Of a stretch of DNA of 35,972 bases, positions 8,778 to 16,048 are shown in pieces. The translations under genes were made by a program, and so were the position numbers. Under the pieces are notes generated by a model. That model was not told where the DNA came from. It was given only the letters and a program-made list of their open reading frames with translations, and made no database searches. The stretch comes from Methylobacter sp. (GTDB lineage Bacteria; Pseudomonadota; Gammaproteobacteria; Methylococcales; Methylomonadaceae): contig JAURZV010000048.1 of the NCBI GenBank assembly GCA_030653175.1, positions 1-35,972 on the forward strand. The letters are read 5' to 3'. How positions within the stretch are numbered: the stretch's first letter is position 1; every line of letters starts with the position of its first letter.

Positions 8778-10004
8778 ATGAACCGGGAGTTAACCCGCGT
8801 GGCCGAAGCCGCGCAGCGCGCCTGTACCGATGAGCCGCTGTGCGCCTATATCTACGATCTGGCGGCACTGGATAGGCATGCCGCCGATTTGGCCGCTACG
8901 CTGCCGGGCAACTGCGAACTCTTTTACGCCGTCAAGGCGAATTCCGACCTGCCGATTCTGCAAACCCTGGCGCCTCATGTGTGCGGTTTCGAGGTCGCAT
9001 CCGGCGGCGAACTGGCTTGGGTACGCAGCCATTTTCCGGATATGCCGGTGATTTTCGGCGGACCCGGCAAGCTGGATACGGAGCTGGCCTCCGCGTTGGA
9101 GCTAGGCGTGGAACTGCTGCACGCGGAAAGCCTGGGCGAGTTGCGGCGGCTCGCCTGGCTGGCCCGACGCGCAGACCGGCAAGCCGATGTGCTGCTGCGT
9201 ATCAATCTGGCCCTGGACGGCGTGCCGACCACTACCTTGACCATGGGCGGCCGGGCCACCCAATTCGGTATCGATTCCGACCAACTGCCCGAATGCCTGG
9301 CATGGCTGGCACGACACCCGGAAATCCGTTTACACGGTTTCCACTTCCACCTGATGTCCCACCAGTTGGACGCCGACGCCCATCTGGCGTTGCTCGCGCG
9401 TTACTTCCGTCAGGCGCGGCAATGGCGGGAGCAATTCGGGCTAACCATTAACCATCTCAACGTGGGCGGCGGCATCGGCATCAATTACCGCGAGCCCGAC
9501 CGGCAATTCGACTGGCCGACGTTCAGCATCGGCTTGGCGGCATTGGTGAACAGCGAAAACATGCAGGACTGGCGCATCCGCTTCGAACCGGGCCGCTACC
9601 TGACGGCGGCCTGCGGCTATTACGTGATGCAGGTACTGGATATCAAGCAATGCTTCGGCCGCCATTTTGCGGTCGGCCGCGGCGGCACCCACCATTTCCG
9701 CACGCCCTATGCCCAAAGCCATAGCCATCCGTTTTTCGTATTGCCACGCGAGCACTGGCCCTATCCGTTTCCCCGGCCCGGCGTGGAACAGGCCAGCATC
9801 ACCGTGGTGGGCCAGCTCTGCACACCCAAGGACGTTTTGGCCGGCGATGCGCCGGTGGAGCGGCTGCGGGTCGGCGACCTGCTGGTGTTTCCTTATGCAG
9901 GCGCCTACGCCTGGCATATCTCCCACCACGATTTTCTGCGCCACCCGCACCCGCAGCATATCTATCTATCAGCGCAGGAGCCGGTTCATGCTGCAAACAA
10001 ATAG
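8778..10004 (+). CDS. pvsE: PLP-dependent decarboxylase of siderophore pathway (PvsE/SbnH-like)
   Basis: A 408-aa fold-type III PLP enzyme of the diaminopimelate/ornithine decarboxylase family. The PLP lysine is in FYAVKANS (K53). The phosphate-binding loop is GGGIGINY (about 233), a second PLP-contact region is EPGRYL (about 270), and the catalytic cysteine region is GQLCTPKDVLAGD. ATG at 8778 is preferred because GGGGGA lies 8 bases upstream; an in-frame ATG at 8769 overlaps the previous gene. In related pathways such enzymes decarboxylate a citryl-amino acid intermediate: citryl-serine to citryl-ethanolamine for vibrioferrin, or citryl-diaminopropionate in staphyloferrin B. Its position between NIS synthetase and SbnG-like genes fits both, so the substrate is undecided. 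Confidence 0.87.
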   Translation: MNRELTRVAEAAQRACTDEPLCAYIYDLAALDRHAADLAATLPGNCELFYAVKANSDLPILQTLAPHVCGFEVASGGELAWVRSHFPDMPVIFGGPGKLDTELASALELGVELLHAESLGELRRLAWLARRADRQADVLLRINLALDGVPTTTLTMGGRATQFGIDSDQLPECLAWLARHPEIRLHGFHFHLMSHQLDADAHLALLARYFRQARQWREQFGLTINHLNVGGGIGINYREPDRQFDWPTFSIGLAALVNSENMQDWRIRFEPGRYLTAACGYYVMQVLDIKQCFGRHFAVGRGGTHHFRTPYAQSHSHPFFVLPREHWPYPFPRPGVEQASITVVGQLCTPKDVLAGDAPVERLRVGDLLVFPYAGAYAWHISHHDFLRHPHPQHIYLSAQEPVHAANK

Positions 10005-10764
10005 ACTGAAGCATTCCCTGCGCAACGGCAAGGCGGTGTACGGGCTGCTGAATTCGGTACCGGCGCCGTTGCTGGTGGAAATGCTGGGTTACGCTGGATA
10101 CGACTTCGTTATTCTGGATTTGGAACATGTGAACACCAATCCGGAAACCCTGGAAAACATGATCCGGGCCGCGGAATGCGCCGGGCTTACGGCCTTGGTG
10201 CGCGTGCCCGGCATGGATGCCGGTGCGATTTTGCGCGCTTTGGACAGCGGCGCGCAAGGCATCGTCGTCCCTCACGTGCAAAGCCGTGCCGAAGCAAAAG
10301 CCGTCGTCAGCGCCAGCCGCTACCACCCGCTGGGCCAACGCGGCATCAGCGGCGGCCGCACCACGGGCTTCGGCCGACTGGACCTGCCGACCTATTTCGA
10401 ACAGGCCAACGCCGAGCTGCTGATCGCGGTCATGATCGAGGACCGGGCCGGCGTGGAAAACATCGACGCCATCGTCTCCGTGCCGGGTATCGATCTGGTG
10501 CTGGAGGGGGCGATCGACCTGTCCCAATCTTACGGCGTGCCCGGCCAGGCCCAGCATCCGGAAGTGCAGGCCGCCATCCTGACCGTCGCCGATGCCTGCC
10601 GCAAACACGATGTGTCGTTCTGTGCCGTGCCGCGTCTGCCGGAACAAGGGGAATACTGGCTGCGGCGCGGCGTTCACGCCTTCCTGCTGGGCGATGAGCG
10701 TGGCGTCGCTTTCCGGGCATTCAAGGCACACCTGCAAAGCTGGAAAACCCCGGCATTGCCATGA
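9988..10764 (+). CDS. sbnG: HpcH/HpaI-fold citrate synthase, SbnG-like
   Basis: A 258-aa TIM-barrel protein of the HpcH/HpaI aldolase family, almost the same length as SbnG, the citrate synthase of staphyloferrin B biosynthesis. It would make citrate from oxaloacetate and acetyl-CoA for the NIS enzymes without drawing on the TCA enzyme. Visible motifs are DFVILDLEH (metal/substrate side), GAQGIVVPHV, GRTTGFG, MIEDRAGVENI and GIDLVLEGAIDLSQSYG, the last two being the glutamate/aspartate metal-binding regions. The ATG at 9988 overlaps the decarboxylase by 17 bp and has CAGGAG at 9975-9980. A general aldolase cannot be excluded from sequence alone, but context strongly favours citrate supply. 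Confidence 0.82.
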   Translation: MLQTNRLKHSLRNGKAVYGLLNSVPAPLLVEMLGYAGYDFVILDLEHVNTNPETLENMIRAAECAGLTALVRVPGMDAGAILRALDSGAQGIVVPHVQSRAEAKAVVSASRYHPLGQRGISGGRTTGFGRLDLPTYFEQANAELLIAVMIEDRAGVENIDAIVSVPGIDLVLEGAIDLSQSYGVPGQAQHPEVQAAILTVADACRKHDVSFCAVPRLPEQGEYWLRRGVHAFLLGDERGVAFRAFKAHLQSWKTPALP

Positions 10765-11783
10765 GCGCGGCTATTTCCAAGAAACTGTGGTTCTGCCATC
10801 TTTACCTGGGGATAGCGATTGCCTTCCCCCTGCTGATCATTGCCGCCAGCGGCATCGTGCTGAGCTTCTATGACGATCTGCGCTACGCTGCGCCGCCCTA
10901 TCGCTTGGCAACCCCGGTGTACCAGTCGCTCGATGCCGATACCTTGGCCGAATCAGTCCGGCGCCACTTTCCCCGCCACCGCATGGAGGTGCTGTTCCTG
11001 CCAACGGCTCCGGAGCGTAGCGCAAGGGCCCGGCTAGCCGGGCCGGAACCGCTGCTGGTATTTGTCCATCCCGGCACAGCCGACATTCTGGCGGTGAAGG
11101 GCGCTGCTGATTTGGATTGGTTGGATTGGCTGCGGGAACTGCACCGCGGCAGCGTGTTGGGCCTGCCCGGAAAGATCGCCGCCAGCATGGCCGGCCTGGG
11201 GACTCTGTTCCTTTGGGCGATGGGGGTGTGGCTATGGTTTAGGCGCAGTGCGACGGCAAATCGGCAGCGGCGCAGGATAAAGTTTTGCCCTGGAGCAGTA
11301 GCGATTCACCGGCAATCGGGACTGCTGCTGGGCGGGCCCATTACCGTTCTGGCCTTGCTGGGAGCGCTGCTCAACTTCGCCGGGCCTTTGATGCAATGGC
11401 TGGACCCGCCGCCAGCGATGGTGACGCCAACTTCCACGCAGCGGCTAACGATGCTGCCATTGCCCAGACTGGTCGATGCAGCGGTTAATGGTTACCGCGA
11501 CTCTCCGTTGGAGCGCATCTACTTTCCGGCCACTGCGAACCAGCCGTGGCGTTTTCGCTTCCTGGACGGAAGCTGGGGGTTCGTGGATGGTCAAAATGGA
11601 ACGCTGCTTAAACTCAAAACGCCATCCTCTCATTGGACCATGCTGCTGTATCCCCTGCATAGCGGCAAATTGCCGGACATATACGGCCATTGGCTGTTAG
11701 TCCTTTTCGGCCTCGCCCTGCTTTTTCTGGTCGGCAGCGGCTTGCGTCATGGCCGGCGTATCATCAAACCGCACCGCCGCTAA
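10761..11783 (+). CDS. PepSY-associated membrane protein, likely siderophore-iron reductase
   Basis: A 340-aa inner-membrane protein of the PepSY/PiuB type with four predicted helices: about 13-35, 130-155, 185-215 and 300-325. Conserved histidines sit near the helices (FCHLYLG, ELHRGSVLG, IHRQSG, IYGHWLL), as in relatives that bind haem and pass electrons. A periplasmic PepSY-like domain lies between helices 1 and 2. Proteins such as FpvG of Pseudomonas reduce ferric siderophore iron in the periplasm so that iron enters by a ferrous route. The start overlaps the previous stop as ATGA, so it is the last gene of the operon. No siderophore ABC transporter is present, which fits reductive release. 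Function is inferred. Confidence 0.82.
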   Translation: MSAAISKKLWFCHLYLGIAIAFPLLIIAASGIVLSFYDDLRYAAPPYRLATPVYQSLDADTLAESVRRHFPRHRMEVLFLPTAPERSARARLAGPEPLLVFVHPGTADILAVKGAADLDWLDWLRELHRGSVLGLPGKIAASMAGLGTLFLWAMGVWLWFRRSATANRQRRRIKFCPGAVAIHRQSGLLLGGPITVLALLGALLNFAGPLMQWLDPPPAMVTPTSTQRLTMLPLPRLVDAAVNGYRDSPLERIYFPATANQPWRFRFLDGSWGFVDGQNGTLLKLKTPSSHWTMLLYPLHSGKLPDIYGHWLLVLFGLALLFLVGSGLRHGRRIIKPHRR

Positions 11784-11848
11784 TTTTGAACAAGACGATG
11801 GGTCGCGGATCATCCTGTACTTGGCAGTGATATTGGAATCACCATTTG

Positions 11849-12211
11849 TCAGTCGTTTGCTTCCCGGCTACGCCGAAACTCTCCCGGCGAGACGCCAAAA
11901 TAACGCTTAAACGCCTTGCCAAATGCCGGTACCGAATCGTATCCGCAACGTTCGGCCACCCGTTCTACACTCATGCCCGGCTCCATCAACCAGCGTGCCG
12001 CAATCTGCAACCGCCAGGCGATAAGGTATTCAATCGGCGAACTGCCGATCAGGGCGGCAAATTTCTCCGATAACACGGTCTTGGACAATCCTGCGCGGGA
12101 ACACAGTTCGGCAACCGTCCAGGGTTGCCGGCCGCCTGTCCTGCATGGCTGCAAACACCGGCAATTAATTGGGCTTAATGTGGAATTGAGCGGCTGCCCC
12201 GTCCCGTTCAA
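11849..12211 (-). pseudogene. AraC-family regulator remnant (C-terminal HTH only)
   Basis: The open frame encodes a typical AraC C-terminal double helix-turn-helix (PWTVAELCSRAGLSKT, then SVERVAERCGYDSVPAFGKAFKR). AraC regulators are usually around 300 aa, but here only about 95 residues belong to the family and the ligand-binding cupin part is absent. Just upstream, near 12130-12160, another frame on the same strand reads LPVFAAMQDRRP, which looks like the expected linker before PWTV. This points to a frameshift, with a stop directly before that segment. Only a TTG start is available. It is best read as a decayed regulator, possibly formerly of the siderophore operon. Confidence 0.7.
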
Positions 12212-12449
12212 AACACAAAGATAAATACCCGGTCCCCATGGCTTTGCCAGCCATGTAAGCTGTAATGCCAGTATCCAGTCACATGCCTGTCCTGAGCGTA
12301 GTCGAAGGGGGGATGTGGACGCATACGCCTAACTCAAGCAGCAGAACACTTGCAAAGTTACCATTCATGGTCTTGGATTACGGCTTCCCTGCCGAAATGA
12401 CTGACTTTTTGCGCTGCCTGCGAGTAGCGGTTGGGTGTCATGCGCGTTG
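12212..12449. other. Intergenic spacer after AraC remnant
   Basis: No gene is supported here. The stretch around 12286-12310 contains the string cctgtcctgagcgtagtcga, a sequence motif commonly seen in bacterial intergenic repeats. It may also include decayed N-terminal sequence of the AraC regulator on the minus strand. Confidence 0.4.
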
Positions 12450-13094
12450 TTAATCCTTGGAAAACCAGATGTCGCCATAAAAGGCGGAAACTTGTCCGCC
12501 GCTATTATCGGTATCAGTCATCAGCGCCACCGCATCGATAGTGCGTAAATCTTCGCCGAACAGCTTTTGCAGGTCGGCCCTGATATTGCGTTTTTCGCTG
12601 TACCGGACGTTCAACGCCGCCTCAGGGCCGCGTAGCGCCAGCATCATCGCATGATCGCCGGCAAAAGCGTTGGGCCAGACGCTATCCTTTGCCGTGTTGC
12701 TCGCCCAGACATAATTAATCGCCTTGGTCTGCCAAAATGCCAGACCGCCTTTGACTACTACATAAATACGGGCGGCGTAATCGTCTCCGGACTTGCTTTG
12801 TTCATTCAGCCCTCTCAAGCGGTCGGCAATGCGCCACGACCAATTCAGGAACGGCGTTTGTTCGAGATTGATACGCTGCTCCTTGAACAACCCTGAAGCT
12901 GCGGCTTGGCTATCGGCTTTCAGCACCACAACACCATCCAAGGTTTGCAACTGGTAACGGGTTTCGCCTTTAAAATCTTTGCGCTCCCAGCCATCGAGCC
13001 GGCTGCGACTGAATTCACCCAGTATTAGCTTAGGTTCGGCAGCCAAGTTCTGTACAACTAAAACCGCCAATAATACGATGAACAATCCTCTCAT
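12450..13094 (-). CDS. DUF3047 family secreted protein
   Basis: A 214-aa protein with an N-terminal signal peptide (MRGLFIVLLAVLVVQNLAAE) and a DUF3047-type body, including LNWSWRIADRL, DDYAARIYVVV, NYVWA and a C-terminal ALMTDTDNSGG segment. The function of this family is unknown; it appears to be periplasmic. The ATG at 13094 is chosen because it begins the signal peptide and lies three bases after the stop of the upstream VTT gene, with GGAGAA overlapping that stop. A start at 13139 would add a non-signal leader. The two genes clearly form an operon, transcribed toward the siderophore cluster. Confidence 0.83.
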   Translation of the reverse strand: MRGLFIVLLAVLVVQNLAAEPKLILGEFSRSRLDGWERKDFKGETRYQLQTLDGVVVLKADSQAAASGLFKEQRINLEQTPFLNWSWRIADRLRGLNEQSKSGDDYAARIYVVVKGGLAFWQTKAINYVWASNTAKDSVWPNAFAGDHAMMLALRGPEAALNVRYSEKRNIRADLQKLFGEDLRTIDAVALMTDTDNSGGQVSAFYGDIWFSKD

Positions 13095-13096
13095 GC

Positions 13097-13783
13097 CTAT
13101 TCTCCGCTCACTCGTTTGGCCTGAAAGCGTTTCAACCATACAGGCAGCAGCGACAATACGCCCAGCAGGCTAAAGGCCGGCAAGGTTTGCGTTGACAGTA
13201 ATTGATCCAGGCGCTGGATGCTGCCCAAAGATTGCCCCAGATTGGCGAACACGAAACTGCCGGGCATGATGCCGATAAAAGTGGTGATGACATAAACCCG
13301 CAGAGATACCGGTGTAAACGCCGGAGCCAAATTCACCAGCCAGAACGGAAACGCGGGCACCAAACGCAGAAACAGCAGGTAACTAAAGGCATCGGCCTGA
13401 AAGCCGTCCAGCAGTTTTTTCGCGAGTGCGTTACTGCGCAAACGCCGTTCGGCCCAGTCCGCCAACAGGTAACGCGTCAGCCGGAACAGTGCCGTCGCCC
13501 CTAAGGTAGCGGAAATCACGATCAACAAGGTGCCCACCCAGCGCCCGAACAGCAAACCCAGCAACAGCGACAACACCGTACCGCCGGGCAGGCTTAACGC
13601 GGTGAACAGGCTGTACCCGATACCGCAAGCAATCAGCATCAACAGGTAATGCCGGTCGGTAAAGTCCGTCAATGCCTGCCGATGCTCACGAATGTTGTCC
13701 AGACTTAACAGTTGCGAGCCGTCAAACAGAAAGAAGGCTGCTACCGCTATCGGCAGCAGCCAGATCAGGTGTTTTTTGTGCAT
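13097..13783 (-). CDS. VTT/TVP38-TMEM64 family membrane protein
   Basis: A 228-aa inner-membrane protein of the VTT (DedA-like, TVP38/TMEM64) group. Visible features are an N-terminal helix, a glycine-rich re-entrant segment (SLPGGTVLSLLLGLLFG, about 66-82), the FLRLVPAFPFWLVNL segment (about 148-162), a PGSFVFANLG segment, and two further helices ending in a basic tail. Family members are implicated in membrane lipid translocation and envelope homeostasis. AAGGGGAA lies just upstream of the ATG. It is the first gene of the operon with the DUF3047 protein; no pathway-specific role can be read from context. Confidence 0.87.
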   Translation of the reverse strand: MHKKHLIWLLPIAVAAFFLFDGSQLLSLDNIREHRQALTDFTDRHYLLMLIACGIGYSLFTALSLPGGTVLSLLLGLLFGRWVGTLLIVISATLGATALFRLTRYLLADWAERRLRSNALAKKLLDGFQADAFSYLLFLRLVPAFPFWLVNLAPAFTPVSLRVYVITTFIGIMPGSFVFANLGQSLGSIQRLDQLLSTQTLPAFSLLGVLSLLPVWLKRFQAKRVSGE

Positions 13784-13971
13784 ATTTCCCCTTCATATTG
13801 CGTAGACGCTTAACGTTGATTGTGAATGGTTTTGTCGGCGATTAACAGGGACTTAAGCCGGAAATCGACGCTTAACCGGCCGCTGCCGCTCAGCAGCAGT
13901 AGCTAAGGCGCGCACGGCACGCCCTACAGCGGATGACCTTAGGTTTGAAACAGCAGGGAGAAAAAAACTTT

Positions 13972-14183
13972 CCTGATTAGCAAGATGCTTCAGCTAGCAC
14001 TAAAAAGCCGTCGCTCTGGCATGGATTGTGGCTGTGTTGTGGGGGCGGCTAAAGTCGCCCCCACAACAGCTCGTAGATGTGTTGAACGCAGTGAAGCGCA
14101 GCCATATCAAGCCTATCCATCGAGAACGATGCGCTTCCTTCGTCAGCATATACGTGTTTGGCTGAAGCATCTTGCTAATCAGG
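13972..14183. mobile_element. MITE with 23-bp perfect terminal inverted repeats and 8-bp target duplication
   Basis: Arms at 13972-13994 (starting CCTGATTAGCAAGATG) and 14161-14183 are perfect reverse complements. They are bounded on both sides by AAAACTTT (13964-13971 and 14184-14191), the expected target-site duplication. The 212-bp interior encodes no transposase. It carries a strong hairpin at 14035-14068 with 13-bp arms (TGTTGTGGGGGCG). The flanking octamer is nearly palindromic, so the arms appear to extend a few bases further. The intact ends suggest a fairly recent insertion mobilised in trans. Confidence 0.8.
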
Positions 14184-14241
14184 AAAACTTTTCCGGACAA
14201 CTATAAATAGCCCCTATCAGTTACATGCGGCTTTGGGGTTA

Positions 14242-14544
14242 CTACATTTTGCCGCTGCATCCCCCTTCTTTCATTTTTTCTTCCGGCATGGCGGCACCGC
14301 TACAGCCACCCTCTTTCACTTTATTTTTGTTGGCCCCGCATTTACCTTCGCCGCACTTGCCTTCCTTCAATTTGCCGCTGCAACCGCTTTCGTTCATTTT
14401 TTCGTCGGCTGTCGCCAATTGTTGCGAGGTGTTGATGCTGGACATCGCAAACGGGTTTTCACCGGCCTGGATGGCCGGCGCCATGCTCAATAAAGAAGAT
14501 GCAAGTGCAATGCCCAAGGTTAAAGTTAAGGTTTTTTTGTTCAT
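14242..14544 (-). CDS. HvfA-like Cys/Gly-rich secreted protein, possible RiPP metallophore precursor
   Basis: A 100-aa protein with a clear signal peptide (MNKKTLTLTLGIALASS..., cleavage near AIQAG) followed by ENPFAM and a low-complexity tail with five cysteines (55, 64, 69, 81, 96). The tail has an EGKCGEGKCG pair and three (G/S)GCSG units. HvfA/bufferin-type precursors have an N-terminal signal, an NPF-like segment and EGKCGEGKCG repeats; their cysteines are modified by an MNIO (DUF692) enzyme to bind copper. No MNIO or partner gene is visible in this window, so it would be an orphan. A plain metal-binding low-complexity protein is the alternative. GGAG sits 8-12 bases before the ATG. Confidence 0.65.
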   Translation of the reverse strand: MNKKTLTLTLGIALASSLLSMAPAIQAGENPFAMSSINTSQQLATADEKMNESGCSGKLKEGKCGEGKCGANKNKVKEGGCSGAAMPEEKMKEGGCSGKM

Positions 14545-14767
14545 ATTGAGTACTCCAAAAGTGATTAATGAATTGTCAGGAGAGTTTTAACAACAAACGC
14601 CGTCAAGCCTTCCTACCTCATCAGTCGGAGACTGATCCGTATTCCTTACAAACTTTTTTTTTGTAACGGCACAGGAAAAAAAACAGCAAGAGCCGGCACG
14701 ATACTGGATTGTATAACCTGCACCGGTAGACCCGGCAAAAGGGATACACTGAGAGCGCAGGTACTTA

Positions 14768-14923
14768 GGCGATGTCCGGTAAAGAATATACCAAGCATAT
14801 TCGGTTCTGTTATTCACCACGAAGACACGAAGAATACGAAGTTTATGTTTTTCTTCGTATTCTTCGTGTCTTCTTGGTTACTAAAAATGCGTAACTACGG
14901 GATGTTCTTTCATGGAAATCGCC
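14768..14923. mobile_element. IS5-like MITE, copy 1
   Basis: The ends GGCGATGTCC (14768-14777) and GGAAATCGCC (14914-14923) form imperfect terminal inverted repeats and are flanked by TTA on both sides, as expected for a 3-bp TNA duplication of IS5-type (IS1031/IS427-like) elements. The interior has a long imperfect hairpin built from CACGAAGACACGAAGAATAC and its complement. A second copy with the same ends lies at 34360-34551. No protein is encoded. The rest of the 14545-15113 spacer shows nothing else recognisable. Confidence 0.68.
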
Positions 14924-15113
14924 TTAACACTTTGGCATCACACCCATAACTACTGATTAGTCGGGCGCTGCCCATAAATCATAGGAACAACAACTTGCTT
15001 ACAGCCTGTCTCGTAGGCGACTTTATTATTTTGTTTGTACGTGAATAATCAGTCGCTGGTCGGCAACGCAACGGTTGATTTGCTCCGGCATGTGGAGGTG
15101 CCTGAACGGCTCA

Positions 15114-15335
15114 TCAGCCGCAACAGCCCGAATGTTTGCCATGCAGCTGAATCGGAGGACAGGCGACGCTGCCATAGGAACAGAATACGCAGCAATCGCC
15201 GGTTTTGGGTTTTAGCAGGCTATGACAGCCCTGGCATTCGTAGAACCATTGACAGGCATCGGTGGGCATTTGCTCGGTTTTGCTGTGACCGCAAAACGGA
15301 CAAACCAGCGTGGATTCCAAAATGATGTTGTTCAT
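15114..15335 (-). CDS. GDCCVxC domain protein of mercury locus
   Basis: A 73-aa cysteine-rich cytoplasmic protein. It has CPFCGHSKTEQMP near the start (C12, C15), a second pair at C34/C37, and the hallmark GDCCVFCSYG (46-55). NCBI names such proteins 'GDCCVxC domain-containing (seleno)protein' and they commonly sit in mer or other metal clusters. Here the residues are encoded as cysteine, not selenocysteine. The ATG overlaps the merP stop as ATGA, so the gene is translationally coupled to merP. A zinc- or mercury-binding role is likely, but no function is established. Confidence 0.8.
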   Translation of the reverse strand: MNNIILESTLVCPFCGHSKTEQMPTDACQWFYECQGCHSLLKPKTGDCCVFCSYGSVACPPIQLHGKHSGCCG

Positions 15336-15622
15336 GGTGCAACTCCTTGAATAAGCGTAGAAGGATAACCCGCATAGCCGGTGGCGCGAATTAGTGCATC
15401 GACATCGGTTTTGGCATCGTCAAAAGTCACCATAGCCTGACGTCTATCAAAGTTGACCGTCGTCGCAGTCACACCCGTTACCCGGTTAAGCGCTATTTTT
15501 AACGTGATAGGACAGGCGGCACAGGTCATACCGGGTATTGCCAGCGCAACGGTTCTGGATGCCGCCCATACCGGCTGGTTAACAGCGAGAGTTATCATCA
15601 GCATAGCAAAATATCGTTTCAT
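15332..15622 (-). CDS. merP: MerP periplasmic mercury-binding protein
   Basis: A 96-aa protein with a signal peptide (cleavage near VWAA, residue 21) and one heavy-metal-associated domain with the metal motif GMTCAACP (C34 and C37). Its ferredoxin-like fold continues to the end (VNFDRRQAMVTFDD, ATGYAGYPS). MerP captures Hg(II) in the periplasm and passes it to MerT. The gene is ten bases downstream of merT and overlaps the GDCCVxC gene, in an operon controlled by MerR at 16049. Confidence 0.92.
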   Translation of the reverse strand: MKRYFAMLMITLAVNQPVWAASRTVALAIPGMTCAACPITLKIALNRVTGVTATTVNFDRRQAMVTFDDAKTDVDALIRATGYAGYPSTLIQGVAP

Positions 15623-15631
15623 AAAGGCCGC

Positions 15632-15982
15632 CTAGTAGAACAAAGGAAGAAGGTAAGGAAAAAACAGCGCCAGCAGAACCAGCGCCAGCACACCCCGGAA
15701 GATAACGGCATGCCGCCTACGAACCGGGGATAGGGAGCATGATTCGCCGGGCCGACAGCTGGGCAGCGGTCGAAAAATGCGTTGCCAGGCAAAAAACAAC
15801 GCAGCCAGCGAAAGGATGATAAAAACGGGGCGATAGGGCTCCAGTGCGGTCAGGTTTGCTAACCAGGCGCCGCTAAAACCCAGCGCCAGCAGCAATAGCG
15901 GCCCCAGGCAGCAGAGGGACGCAAGAATGGCGCCCAATCCGCCGATAAACAGAAAGTGCCGACTATGTTGTGATTCAGACAT
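15632..15982 (-). CDS. merT: MerT mercuric transport protein
   Basis: A 116-aa inner-membrane protein with three predicted helices. The first helix carries the vicinal cysteines LASLCCLGP (C24/C25) that receive Hg(II) from MerP. A second cysteine pair, SCRPGESC (C76, C82), lies in the cytoplasmic loop, as in classical MerT. It is the first gene of the merT-merP-GDCCVxC operon and is divergent from merR. No merA or merB lies in the window, so imported mercury would have to be reduced by an enzyme encoded elsewhere, if at all. Confidence 0.92.
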   Translation of the reverse strand: MSESQHSRHFLFIGGLGAILASLCCLGPLLLLALGFSGAWLANLTALEPYRPVFIILSLAALFFAWQRIFRPLPSCRPGESCSLSPVRRRHAVIFRGVLALVLLALFFPYLLPLFY

Positions 15983-16012
15983 GGATTTTCTCTCGCAAGT
16001 AAAACTGATGTA

Positions 16013-16043
16013 AGCTTACTTCCGTATTCAAGTACGGAGTCAA
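16013..16043 (-). promoter_or_regulatory. MerR-controlled mer promoter/operator
   Basis: On the minus strand the sequence reads TTGACT (16043-16038), a 19-bp spacer and TAAGCT (16018-16013). The spacer holds the MerR dyad TCCGTA...TACGGA (16021-16038). The over-long 19-bp spacing is the defining feature of MerR-activated promoters, in which MerR-Hg(II) untwists the DNA. The site lies between the divergent merT and merR starts and closely resembles the Tn21/Tn501 mer promoter. Confidence 0.9.
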
Positions 16044-16048
16044 TAGCC

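Noticed and set aside
12265-12453. 62-aa plus-strand frame
   Set aside because: It translates a common intergenic repeat motif and overlaps the end of the DUF3047 gene; no family is recognisable.
14587-14820. 77-aa minus-strand frame
   Set aside because: It covers part of the IS5-like MITE and AT-rich spacer, with no start site or family.
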